Assembly (NCBI GenBank): GCA_026770575.1
Contig: MU657378.1
Location: 64,502-74,687 of the forward strand
Direction of reading: 5' to 3'
DNA length: 10,186 nucleotides
From: Pelagophyceae sp. CCMP2097
Lineage: Eukaryota; Sar; Pelagophyceae
Shown here piece by piece: positions 1 through 6,570 of the stretch. Positions within the stretch are counted from its first letter, which is position 1, and the number at the start of each line of letters is the position of its first letter. A program made the translations under genes and the position numbers. Under the pieces are notes generated by a model. The model saw only the letters and a program-made list of their open reading frames with translations, searched no databases and was not told where the DNA came from.

Positions 1-653
1 AAGGGACCCGCGAGCAGTGCGCCGCGCCAAGAGGAGGCCCACGGATCTATAAGGAGCGACTAACAGACTCGCCTTTTGATGACGACTCGTCTCTATGAGG
101 AGGGACCAGTCTTTCCGCGTCGATCACCTTCATCCCGCGGTGTGCCCATTCCGTCCGCCTGTCGATACGCAGTGACCGACCGTCTTCCTTGCCGTCGTTT
201 CGTCGTCGGCGCCCACCAGAGGTAGGGAGATGCAGTTTCGTGGCGCCCAGAGGGCCCGAAAAAAAATCGCCGAAAGAATGAGGTAGGGAGATGCAGTTTG
301 CTACGATTGTACGCCGCGACACTGGCGACAGCACGCACTACTGTCGTTAGCTCTCCTGCCCGGGAGCTTGGTCGCATCGGGCCTTTTACAATTTACAATT
401 TACAATAACCTATTGAGCTATTGATCAAATCTTGGAATCGGTCCGACGCTAAACAAGGAATTAATTTCTTGCGGCCTTAGCCCCTTGTTGTTTCCTTGTT
501 TTTTCTTTTCAACTTCTTTTGATAGGGAAAAAGGTTGCAAAGGGAAAAAAGTTTTGCGGTGTATTTTAAGTCCGTTGGAAGTCCGTAAGGCCGCAGACCG
601 CAATCCTCCTCTATACCGCAAAAATTCCGTATATTCAGGCTCTAAGACTTAGT
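1..653. other. Non-coding stretch with small repeats
   Basis: No convincing gene is seen. The open frames here are short, lack recognisable motifs and overlap each other. Two small repeats stand out: a 20-bp perfect direct repeat (GAGGTAGGGAGATGCAGTTT) at 219-238 and 280-299, and three tandem copies of TTTACAA at 385-405. GC content falls after about 380. The right border is set by the terminal inverted repeat that begins at 654. Confidence 0.6.
219..299 (+). repeat. 20-bp direct repeat pair
   Basis: The same 20 bases occur at 219-238 and 280-299, 61 bp apart, separated by a G-rich/A-run spacer. The exact identity suggests a recent local duplication or a short minisatellite seed. No function is assigned. 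Confidence 0.7.
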
Positions 654-706
654 GTAGGCTGCCACAATCAATCCGTTGAACGGACCGAGAGTGGTGTGTG
701 TTTACG
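654..706 (+). repeat. Left terminal inverted repeat
   Basis: This 53-bp end pairs with 1737-1790 in inverted orientation. It contains the interrupted palindrome TCCGTT-G-AACGGA near its middle and ends in a GT-rich run before TTTACG. Confidence 0.8.
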
Positions 707-767
707 TTTTTACTCTCCCCTTCTCTCTCTCCTTTCTTCTTGCGGGTCCGGAACAGTCCACATTGGG

Positions 768-880
768 CACGCCCGCGCTCCTCGCGCTGCCGTCAGAATC
801 GGCTAGGAGTCTGGCCACGCGCGGTTGGGGCCCTCGTTGATAGGCATTGATAAGGGTTTTCGAAGCGCACACCTCTATCG
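768..880 (+). repeat. Direct repeat inside the transposon, copy 1
   Basis: This segment matches 1065-1177 at a constant offset of 297 bp. Shared landmarks are CACGCCCG, the run GGCCACGCGCGGT, GGGTTTTCGA and CCTCTATCG. The copies are diverged but need no gap between the two ends. It is one unit of a tandem array with a period of about 290-297 bp that fills the left part of the DNA transposon. Confidence 0.7.
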
Positions 881-939
881 TATACATTGGATCGGCAAAG
901 TTGGTTGCTTGGCAGCGTGAGAACTTTGCATTCCTGCCC

Positions 940-1304
940 GGGAAGTGGACAGTTTTAAGGCAGGGCGATCGCTCACCATGTGCTGCGTCGATCCGCGCCG
1001 GAATTGTCCACTTCCCACGGTGCGTTTGCAAATGGGACTACATACAAAGACAGTCAATTTTAGACACGCCCGTTCTCCTTCCCCTGCAGCCGGAATCATC
1101 TAGGAACTTGGCCACGCGCGGTCATGGTCCCCGTGGATGGGGCCGCAAAAGGGTTTTCGATCTACGCGCCTCTATCGGCCCTAACCTGACCGACACACAT
1201 ATATTTTGGCGAGTGATAAAAAGTGCCTGGACTTGAGCAGTTCCGGGTCAGATACGCCTTACTTCCTGCGTTGAATCGAACCTCGCCCTAACTGTCCACT
1301 TCCC
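940..1304. repeat. 15-bp motif in inverted and direct copies
   Basis: GGGAAGTGGACAGTT at 940-954 is the exact reverse complement of 1290-1304 (AACTGTCCACTTCCC). A copy with one change lies at 1002-1016 (AATTGTCCACTTCCC). Beyond the exact core, 940-967 and 1283-1304 also share the GGGCGA/TCGCCC border. Repeated subterminal motifs of this kind are common binding sites for transposases; that role is inference. Confidence 0.65.
1065..1177 (+). repeat. Direct repeat inside the transposon, copy 2
   Basis: Second copy of the 768-880 segment, 297 bp downstream. The flanking sequence also repeats: the region around 990-1025 (CTGCGTCGATCC... then TTGTCCACTTCCCAC) resembles 1266-1315 (CTGCGTTGAATCG... 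then CTGTCCACTTCCCAT). The repeat is therefore larger than the best-conserved 113 bp. Confidence 0.7.
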
Positions 1305-1409
1305 ATCGCGCGTGGTTTTAAGAATTTATTAAATCCAAAAAGCCCTCTTATTGACATTCTACACATAAATTCCTCTCGGTTTGCCCCTTCCGGAAGGACA
1401 AGCTAGCTT

Positions 1410-1690
1410 CACCGCAAACGACCCAGGCAGCCCCCAGTAGTGAGCGCTGATGACGGGCGAGACGACGCCGAGGCGGTTGTCACGGCCGGCCCCGAGGGTG
1501 ACCACAGCGGCGCGGTCGTTGTCGCAAACAGCGCCGGGAGCGCAGCGGTCCCGACCTCCTCAGGCTCCTTTTTCGAGCCGCGCGGTCTCCGCGCCGGTCG
1601 TTTGCGCGCTGGGCCCTCCCAGCCCCTTCAGGTCGCCCATGGCGCCGCTCAACGGGTCTATGGGACGCGCATGCGCGGCGCGCCACGCGC
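1410..1690. other. GC-rich island within the transposon
   Basis: This stretch is far richer in GC than the transposon sequence on either side. It is stop-free on the plus strand (in the longer open frame 1440-1928, which starts at GTG), and a minus-strand frame at about 1560-1390 has mostly C or G at third codon positions (for example CDNDRAAVVTLGAGRDNRLG). I recognise no domain in either. It may be captured host sequence, as in Pack-type elements, or simply GC-rich filler. No gene is called. Confidence 0.3.
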
Positions 1691-1736
1691 ATTCAAAAAA
1701 GTGCCCTTTTCAGGGGGAGACCAAGAGCAACCTTTT

Positions 1737-1790
1737 CGTAAACACACACCACAAAATGATCCGTTCAGCGGATCAGTTGTGGCAGCCTAC
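1737..1790 (-). repeat. Right terminal inverted repeat
   Basis: This 54-bp end, read on the minus strand, matches 654-706. The differences are a few transitions and a 6- versus 7-base spacer in the middle. Conservation is strongest at the outer 14 and inner 16 bases. Confidence 0.8.
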
Positions 1791-1857
1791 CAAGTGAGTT
1801 GTCGGAACAAATTCAATTCCGGGGATAATGCAATCTCCCCATCTATACGCATTATTG

Positions 1858-1920
1858 AGGACCTGAAGGGTCCTTGCCGTTTAATCAACGTCAGTTTACG
1901 GCAAGGGCCCTTCGGGTCCT
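1858..1920 (+). repeat. Strong 23-bp stem hairpin
   Basis: Bases 1858-1880 pair with 1898-1920 around a 17-base loop. In the DNA, 21 of 23 positions are Watson-Crick. The two exceptions are T opposite G, which would be G-U pairs in RNA, so the whole stem pairs in a plus-strand transcript. It lies 68 bp outside the right end of the DNA transposon. It could be a small RNA precursor, a minute inverted-repeat element or a recombination by-product; nothing in the sequence decides between these. Confidence 0.7.
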
Positions 1921-1950
1921 TTGATTGAAGGATTACCAGGGGCAATTTTG

Positions 1951-1974
1951 TCTGTCCGTCCGTCTGTCTGTCCG
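1951..1974 (+). repeat. TCTG/TCCG tetranucleotide microsatellite
   Basis: Six tandem tetranucleotides alternate between TCTG and TCCG. They are followed by a short CGCGG...CCGCG inverted repeat. This is a simple repeat with no assigned role. Confidence 0.8.
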
Positions 1975-2025
1975 CGGGTAAATCCGCGAGGTTCCACCTT
2001 TGGGGAGGAAAGGGCAGCAACTCGG

Positions 2026-2203
2026 CCGATTCAGCGATTGGTGGATAATGCGATCGCTAAAATTGGGAATCATTGAAATCATAATAGAAGAAGAAGGTGG
2101 TCAAAGGTTCAAACCTGACCGGCCGCAAAATTCAGCGATAAGTTTAAATAATTTTAATTATTTACGTGGGCATTGCAATGGGATTTGGCTGTATCCTTCG
2201 GGT
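2026..2203 (+). mobile_element. SINE-like repeat, copy 1
   Basis: This copy matches 2309-2531 along its length: a CCGATTCARCGATTGG head, GCGATCGCT, TTGGGAAT, an AGAAGAAG run, a B-box-like GGTTCAAACCT at 2106-2116, CCGGCCGCAAA, and the tail GTTTAAATAATTTTAATTAT followed by GGGATTTG and CTGTATCCTTCG. The B-box resemblance and short length suggest a tRNA-derived SINE. A convincing A-box and a poly-A or simple-repeat tail are not seen, so the class is tentative. The repeat relationship itself is clear. Confidence 0.65.
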
Positions 2204-2308
2204 CCTCCGTGTGCCTCCGGCGCGCTCTTGTAATATTAAACAAGTGCAGCCAGTTTTTCGAGGGGTGAAGGGCTTTTTAAGAAACGCTGGCGACGTCGCG
2301 GCGCATGA

Positions 2309-2531
2309 CCGATTCAACGATTGGCGGTTGATACGATCGCTATTGGGAATAGAGGTCGATCAGGAGCCTCATTGGAATCATCATAGAAGAAGAAGGCTCA
2401 GTGGAGTGCATAATAGGAGAAGAAAAAGGTGGTCGCGGGTTCGAATCTGGTCGGCCGCAAATTAAGCGATTAGTTTAAATGATTTTAGTTATTTATGTGG
2501 GCATAGTAATGGGATTTGTCTGTATCCTTCG
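2309..2531 (+). mobile_element. SINE-like repeat, copy 2
   Basis: Second copy of the 2026-2203 repeat, about 45 bp longer. The extra length comes largely from an internal duplication: the ATMATAGAAGAAGAA block appears twice (about 2382-2397 and 2409-2427). The B-box at 2438-2448 (GGTTCGAATCT) fits the tRNA T-arm consensus better than copy 1 and is followed by GGTCGGCCGCA, like a tRNA acceptor end. Both copies lie in the same orientation, 283 bp apart at the head, so they could be a tandem duplication or two insertions. Confidence 0.65.
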
Positions 2532-3202
2532 CCCAGAGTCGGTCCTCGCGGGTGTCTCAAGCGGTAATCAGCAGATCAAAATAAGCCGAAAATACAGGCT
2601 TTATTGTGCCTTTGAGTAATAAATAAACTCCATTTCGGGTACTTATTGAGATAATGTGACGATTTGATGACGGACGATGGGGCGTCCTCTAGGACGCGTT
2701 TTTGGATGATTGCGCTCGCAACTGCCCTGGAAGTCGGTGGCATGGCGTTGGCAACGCACATGCCCATCTCCTTGCCTCTCTAGAGGCACTTATTGGCTTT
2801 TTAGACAAAGCACCCTCACGGGAATGATGAGTCTATTGATAAAATGTCCGAATGGCCAGTCTTCTAAGTATCGCGCGGCTCGAGGAGGTCCACGACCACC
2901 TCCCAGCACCCGAGAAGACTGGGCATTCGACCATTTTTACCCTCCCCGTCGCCCACAGATTTGAAAATAAGGCCGCTGGTCTCCAGAGACATGTACAATT
3001 GTAGGACGTCTCGGACCGATCTTTTCAACGGCACGGAGGCGAGGCGCGGTGCGCGCATGGCGCCTTCGTCATCGCTCCCTGAACCGACCCCGTCAGCGCG
3101 CACGCGAAGAGGCAGAAGACCAACATAGATCGCTATAAATTCAAATCTGGGATTTGCTGGATGTCGATTTTCCTTATTTGATACAGCCGTGTCCTCTGCG
3201 CC
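2532..3202. other. No recognisable gene
   Basis: Only short open frames occur here. A 64-codon ATG frame on the minus strand (3058-2864) and a 33-codon one with a hydrophobic N-terminus (3126-3025) lack any recognisable domain. A near-palindrome GCGTCCT-CT-AGGACGC lies at 2682-2697. Nothing else is supported. Confidence 0.5.
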
Positions 3203-3384
3203 GCGGCTACGCCGCCTGAGGCGGCTGCGCCGCCTGCGGAGGTTAAGCCGCCTGCGCGGCTACGCCGCCTGAGGTGGCTGCGCCGCCTGCGGTGGTTAAG
3301 CAGCCTGCGCGGCTACGCCGCCTGCGACGGCTACGCCGCATGAGGCGGCTGCGCCGTGTGCGGCGGCTACGCCGCCTAAGGCGG
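3203..3384. repeat. Array of 18-bp palindromic units with 53-bp super-period
   Basis: About ten tandem units of the form GGCGGC-TAC-GCCGCC-TGA. Units run 17, 18 and 18 bp, and this 53-bp triplet repeats three times (3203-3255, 3256-3308, 3309-3361), then one more unit and a partial follow. Within a triplet the loop is TAC, then TGC, then TTAAG-like, so the higher-order structure is real. Nearly every unit is an inverted repeat, so each can fold into a 6-bp GC hairpin on either strand. The 53-bp period breaks the reading frame, which argues against a coding repeat. Arrays like this can arise from repeated insertion of a GC-hairpin element or by slippage; the role is unknown. Confidence 0.85.
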
Positions 3385-3767
3385 AAGCTCCGACGCTGCG
3401 CAGCCTACTGTTTGAAGGATGCAAAAAAAAACTGATCTGGATTTGAGAAAAACCTTTTTAACTTTATTTTTATTTTTTGTACAATCGAGACAGTAAAAAA
3501 CAACCATCAGCCGAATCGAACCCGAACTTATGATTCCAAAACATGATGATTCATTCACAGGCGTGCCATGGGTCGCTGAATCTTCCTATAATATTTTGCT
3601 CAGAGTCAGGACCGAACCCCAAAACCAAAAGCTTGGAGCGGTGATGGGCATCAGAGCAGCAAAATGCTTAAAGTGCACCATTTTAGCAATCGGCGATGAT
3701 CAGACGCCGATAGATTGATGATGTTAGTCGCTCTGTTCTTTAGTATATAAACACTTGTACATGGGGC
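3385..3767. other. AT-rich gene-free stretch
   Basis: An AT-rich spacer with A- and T-runs (3422-3430, 3453-3480). A B-box-like sequence (GGTTCGATTCG) is on the minus strand at 3512-3522, without a matching A-box or cloverleaf. A TATATAAA element lies at 3744-3751, just before the 59-bp tandem repeat; whether it acts as a promoter is unknown. No gene is recognised. Confidence 0.5.
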
Positions 3768-3935
3768 CCGATCTAGGAGAAGGGCGGTGCAGACCCCAAT
3801 CTCCTCCGGGCGCCGGGGGGAGAACCCCGATCTAGGAGAAGGGCGGTACAGCCCCAATCTCCCCCGGGCGCCGGGGGGAGACCCCCCGGACCCCCCCGTC
3901 GCTTCGCTCCCGAGCCGAGGAGGGCGGTGCAGTTC
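3768..3935. repeat. 59-bp tandem repeat with G/C-run core
   Basis: Two units at about 3768-3826 and 3827-3885 share CCCGATCTAGGAGAAGGGCG, CCCCAATCTCC and CGGGCGCCGGGGGGAGA. A partial third unit (GAGGAGGGCGGTGCAG) follows at about 3917-3932. At 3873-3896 the repeat contains a 24-base core of alternating C- and G-runs that is the exact reverse complement of 6575-6598, linking this repeat to the family at 6571-6970. Confidence 0.75.
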
Positions 3936-4111
3936 CGAATCGCTAAAAAAATGGAGCCCATAAGCGGGATGGTACATTAGCCGAATTGATAGTTAGATTG
4001 ATTTTTTGGTTACCCCTGACACTCTGGTGGATAATGAAATGGGCCCGGGCTTCTAGGGTCCCCACGTCCCCGGCAATGTCTGAAGCCTCGACTTAAGATC
4101 CGGTATAATTT

Positions 4112-4204
4112 CAGGGCCGTTCGATCCGACACGACCCGACCCAGCCTCCACAGGCCCCCGCCGCGCCCGCGCGCCCTCCCAGGCCGCCCCAGGTCGCAGT
4201 CGCG
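4112..4204 (+). repeat. GC-rich duplicated segment, copy 1
   Basis: Starts with CAGGGCCGTTCGATCCGAC and runs through a C-rich stretch to GCAGTCGCG. It is repeated at 4335-4434 with a few changes. The intervening 130 bp contains the coding-like block at 4264-4330. The preceding stretch, 3936-4111, shows nothing recognisable. Confidence 0.7.
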
Positions 4205-4263
4205 TCGACGTCAGTATAGACGCCCCCCCGGAGCTCCACTTCGTTCCTTACGTCCAGCCTTAC

Positions 4264-4330
4264 GCTGCGTCGCGTCCGCCGGCACCTCGGTCTTCACCGC
4301 GTCGTGGTGCTGCACCTCCTGCTGCTGCTG
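4264..4330 (-). other. Candidate exon block C (Gln-rich)
   Basis: Read on the minus strand this encodes QQQQEVQHHDAVKTEVPADA and a few more residues, with mostly G or C at third positions. It is preceded by CAG triplets that could serve as a splice acceptor and followed directly by GTAAGG (4263-4258), a good splice donor. It may be an exon, or an exon remnant, of an unidentified gene. No domain is recognised. It lies on the same strand as blocks 4563-4676 and 5187-5261. Confidence 0.3.
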
Positions 4331-4334
4331 ATTC

Positions 4335-4434
4335 CAGGGCCGTTCGATCCGACCCGACCTGGCCCAGCCCCCCCCCGGCCCCCGCCGCGCCCGCGCCCCC
4401 TCCCAGGCCGACCCGAGCAGAGGCCGCAGCCGCG
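4335..4434 (+). repeat. GC-rich duplicated segment, copy 2
   Basis: Second copy of 4112-4204. Its right end (GGCCGCAGCCGCGATGC) continues into the 41-bp minisatellite. That join reappears at about 4970-5085, where roughly 97 bp match 4417-4515 almost base for base. Segmental duplication within this mosaic is therefore evident. Confidence 0.7.
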
Positions 4435-4453
4435 ATGCTCCCCGCCCCCGGGG

Positions 4454-4562
4454 CTTCCGAGTCTGAGAGCCCCGAGGAACTCTTCTTCCCCGAGCTTCCG
4501 AGTCTGAGGGCCCCAAGGAACTCTTGTTCCCCAAGCTTCCGAGTCTGAGAGCCCCGGGGAAG
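4454..4562 (+). repeat. 41-bp minisatellite, main array
   Basis: Units start at 4454, 4495 and 4536 (CTTCCGAGTCTGAG...), an exact 41-bp spacing. Further copies or parts occur at 4871-4925, 5006-5086 (two units, 41 bp apart), 5314-5327 and 5776-5845. A 41-bp period shifts the reading frame at each unit, so the Ser/Glu/Pro-rich translations across it are unlikely to be functional protein. Confidence 0.8.
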
Positions 4563-4676
4563 CTAGGGAACCACGCCCGCGTCCAGCCCAAACCTCTCCA
4601 CCGTGTCCACGCGGAGCGGTTTCAGGAAGACGCACTTGCCGAGGTTGCGGACGCGACTCATGTGCTGGTGGCTCCA
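4563..4676 (-). other. Candidate exon block B
   Basis: The minus strand encodes WSHQHMSRVRNLGKCVFLKP, then a stretch ending in GLDAGVVP and a TAG stop at 4563-4565. Third codon positions are strongly G/C, as in the hydrolase gene. The block is preceded by TTCGCAG, a possible splice acceptor at 4677-4679, and GTGGTT at 4574-4569 could be a donor, so the stop need not be the true end. No domain is recognised. Minisatellite DNA lies directly on its downstream side and, beyond a short GC-rich spacer, the 13-bp array lies upstream. Confidence 0.35.
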
Positions 4677-4756
4677 CTGCGAACAGGGCTCCGCGGGGCG
4701 AGCCGCGGGAAGGCGGCCACAGCACCGTCGGCTGCCCCGTCTCAAGCGTAGAGCCG

Positions 4757-4866
4757 CCTTGCAGAGCCGCCCCGCAGAGTCGCTTGCCTCGCAGAGTCCC
4801 CGCCCCACAGAGCCATCCCACAGAGCCGTCCCACAGAGCCGCCCCACAGAGCCGCCACGCAGAGCC
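4757..4866 (+). repeat. CAGAGCC-based 13-bp tandem repeat
   Basis: From 4808 the unit CAGAGCCGYCCCA repeats with an exact 13-bp period for about four and a half copies. The preceding 50 bp contain irregular versions. The period is not a multiple of three, so this is most likely a non-coding minisatellite. Confidence 0.8.
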
Positions 4867-4870
4867 CAGT

Positions 4871-5186
4871 AGAACTCTTCTTCCCCGAGTTTCCGAGTCT
4901 GAGAGCCCCGGGGAACTCTTGTTCCGCTAGGTTCCCAGGCGTTCGCAGACTCGCAGACGAAGGGTTCTCAGCAGGCCGCAGCCGCGATGCGCCCCGACCC
5001 CGAGGCTTCCGAGTCTGAGAGCCCCGAGGAACTCTCCTTCCCGGAGCTTCCGAGTCTGAGAGCCCCGGGGAACTCTTCTTCCCCTTGGTTCTCCGGCGTT
5101 CGCAGGCTCACAGACGAAGGGTTCCCAGGCGCTCGCAGGCTCGCAGACGCTGGCAGACGCTGGCAGATTCGTAGACGCGGAAATAC
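4871..5186 (+). repeat. 41-bp units plus a 42-bp duplicated module
   Basis: This stretch contains 41-bp minisatellite units at 4890 and at 5006 and 5047. It also holds two copies of a 42-bp module at about 4930-4972 and 5089-5130 (GGTTCCCAGGCGTTCGCAGA and GGTTCTCCGGCGTTCGCAGG, both leading to CAGACGAAGGGTTC). A short CGCTGGCAGA tandem repeat is at about 5148-5167. No gene is seen in it. Confidence 0.7.
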
Positions 5187-5261
5187 TTCGTCCTGCGTGT
5201 TGTAGGCGACTTGAGCCACCAGCTGCCGGCGCACCGCGGTGATCATGGCGGTGTCATTATC
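5187..5261 (-). other. Candidate exon block A
   Basis: The minus strand encodes DNDTAMITAVRRQLVAQVAY followed by NTQDE, 25 codons with protein-like composition. A possible donor GTATTT follows at 5186-5181. With the possible splice sites chosen here, blocks A, B and C could join in the same phase (0), which would fit one gene whose introns are filled with minisatellite DNA. That model is inference; no family is recognised and the blocks could equally be remnants. Confidence 0.3.
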
Positions 5262-5340
5262 ACGGCCGCCCCGCAGAGCCACTCCGCGGAGCTGCCTACA
5301 AGAGACCCCCGAGCTTCCGAGTCTGATAAAACCCAGTTCC

Positions 5341-5745
5341 CTGGTCTGCACTGCGCCGAGTGGGCCGCGCACTTTGACTCACACGCAAACGGCCGCGGCC
5401 ACCTTGACGAACAGGGCGCGCTCGAGCTCGTGCCGCTGACTTCGGCGGCGCTCGCCGCCGAGCGCGCATCGCGCGCCTCGAGGCCGACTTGGACTCCGCC
5501 GCCGCCACCTAACGCCCAACCGCAGATCTCGCGCAGTTCCAGGCCGCGAGCCGCAAGCACGTGCGTCCTGCGCCGCCGCCAAAACACCGCCGCCGTGCCG
5601 CGCAGAAGGATGGCTTTCGACCCTTGGACGGACGTAGGCGGACCGCGAGCGCGCGCGCCACGCCCCGCCGCCGAGGCCGCGTTCGCCGAGGAGCGGCGCG
5701 CGGCCGCGGCGCACAACGCCGCGCGTCGCGCCGCCCCGGGGATTG
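5341..5745 (+). pseudogene. Possible decayed or split coding region
   Basis: Protein-like stretches appear on the plus strand but in different frames. They are GLHCAEWAAHFDSHANGRGH with HLDEQGALELV (5343-5436), then ARIARLEADLDSAAAT ending at a TAA (5464-5513), then TADLAQFQAASRKHV (5518-5563), then AEAAFAEERRAAAAHNAARR (about 5670-5730). The first recalls a degenerate EF-hand loop with key acidic positions replaced; the others look like alanine-rich coiled coil. Frame changes without clear splice sites suggest a broken gene, though undetected introns are possible. Assignment is weak. Confidence 0.3.
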
Positions 5746-5775
5746 CTGCCCCGAGCTCCCGCCCCGAAAACCTCC

Positions 5776-5845
5776 AAGAACTCTCGCTCCCCGAGCTTCC
5801 CGAGTCTCGGGCTCGGGGAACTCTCGTTCCAGAAGCTCGAGTCCC
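5776..5845 (+). repeat. Diverged 41-bp minisatellite units
   Basis: AAGAACTCTCGCTCCCCGAG, then CTTCCCGAGTCTCGG and GGGGAACTCTCGTTCC, repeat the minisatellite seen at 4454-4562 with more changes. These mark the right edge of the minisatellite mosaic. A B-box-like GGTTCGATTCT follows at 5863-5873. Confidence 0.6.
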
Positions 5846-6570
5846 GAAAGTCCCGGGAGGCGGGTTCGATTCTCACCTGTGGTACGATTTCTAGACAGGT
5901 TTCCATCTTTCGGCTCAGATCTCGCTCAGAGAACGGATCCGTGGAGGAATGAGTTCCGTTGCAGACCCGAAGTAATAATTTCGGCGAGTTTGTCTAAACT
6001 TCTGACATTCCGGTATGAAGTTACCGGATCGAATCTCGAAACCCGTATCAATGGGGCACATAACCCACGCGCCCAATCGCACTTTAAAAGTCTTGAGGCC
6101 GTCCCTGCATCACTAAAACCCGTAGCCGAGCGCAGAAGAAAGCCCGGGCCCTTCGCCGACAGGCCGAGTGTAACACTAGCTCTCCCCATGTATAATTGGT
6201 TTTGGCAAATCGTGCCTTCTGAGAGCAAGCAAACTCCACATTGCGCGCGCCGTCGGACTCCAACACACTCGGCCATTGGGAAGTGTTCGTCGCGTGGGTA
6301 CAAAGCACCTTATGTGAAATCGACAGCGCCGCCCAAGCCCCGTGGATCGCGCGCCGCCAACTTCGAGGATTGCGCTTTTCCGTCCCGGCGGCCTTCCTCG
6401 CTCCGTAGCGCACCGTTTTCGACGCGCCCGGACGCGATCGACGCGTGCCGCCGCCGCGTGCTCGGCGCGACAAACGCGCCGCCGAAGCGCGCCGCCCTCC
6501 GCGCCGCGCGCCGCGAAAACAATTTCCGAGTCGAACTCGAACAATTTCCGTGATAGCCTATCGCGTTAGT
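5846..6570. other. No recognisable gene
   Basis: A plus-strand frame is open from 5561 to 6553 but shows no domain, and it starts inside the repeat mosaic and runs across it. Its middle part (about 5900-6340) is less GC-rich, so a stop-free run there is somewhat unexpected, but the translation is low in recognisable structure. B-box-like sequences lie at 5863-5873 and, weaker, at 6027-6037. No gene is called. Confidence 0.4.

Larger units (their letters stand above)
654..1790. mobile_element. Non-autonomous TIR DNA transposon, about 1.14 kb
   Basis: The two ends are long inverted repeats. The left end 654-706 and the reverse complement of 1737-1790 share the first 14 bases (GTAGGCTGCCACAA), a central stretch around TGAACGGA, and the last 16 bases (GTGGTGTGTGTTTACG), about 44 matches over 53-54 positions. 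Each end also contains its own small palindrome (TCCGTT/AACGGA on the left, GATCCG/CGGATC on the right), as transposase-binding ends often do. A TA dinucleotide sits at 655-656 and 1788-1789, compatible with a TA target-site duplication, but because it is symmetric it cannot be told apart from the repeat itself. No longer target-site duplication is seen. There is no transposase-like frame inside, so the element would depend on an enzyme supplied in trans. The superfamily is not determined. Confidence 0.75.

Noticed and set aside
1440..1928. 162-codon plus-strand frame
   Set aside because: It starts at GTG, crosses the right transposon end and runs into the hairpin, so it is not a gene.
2864..3058. 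64-codon minus-strand ATG frame
   Set aside because: Composition is plausible but no motif, splice site or homologue is recognised.
3025..3126. 33-codon minus-strand frame with signal-peptide-like start
   Set aside because: It is too short, with no family resemblance or supporting context.
3203..3384. CRISPR-like array
   Set aside because: There are no unique spacers; the units are contiguous palindromic tandem repeats.
4211..4821. Long Gly/Arg/Ser-rich minus-strand frames
   Set aside because: They run across the 41-bp and 13-bp repeats, whose periods shift the frame; only the short blocks between repeats look coding.
2026..5888. tRNA genes around the B-box-like sequences
   Set aside because: No site has a matching acceptor stem, D-arm or anticodon arm, so only SINE-like remnants are suggested.
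5561..6553. 330-codon plus-strand open frame
   Set aside because: It begins inside the minisatellite mosaic, shows no domain, and GC-rich DNA keeps frames open by chance. A gene is not supported.
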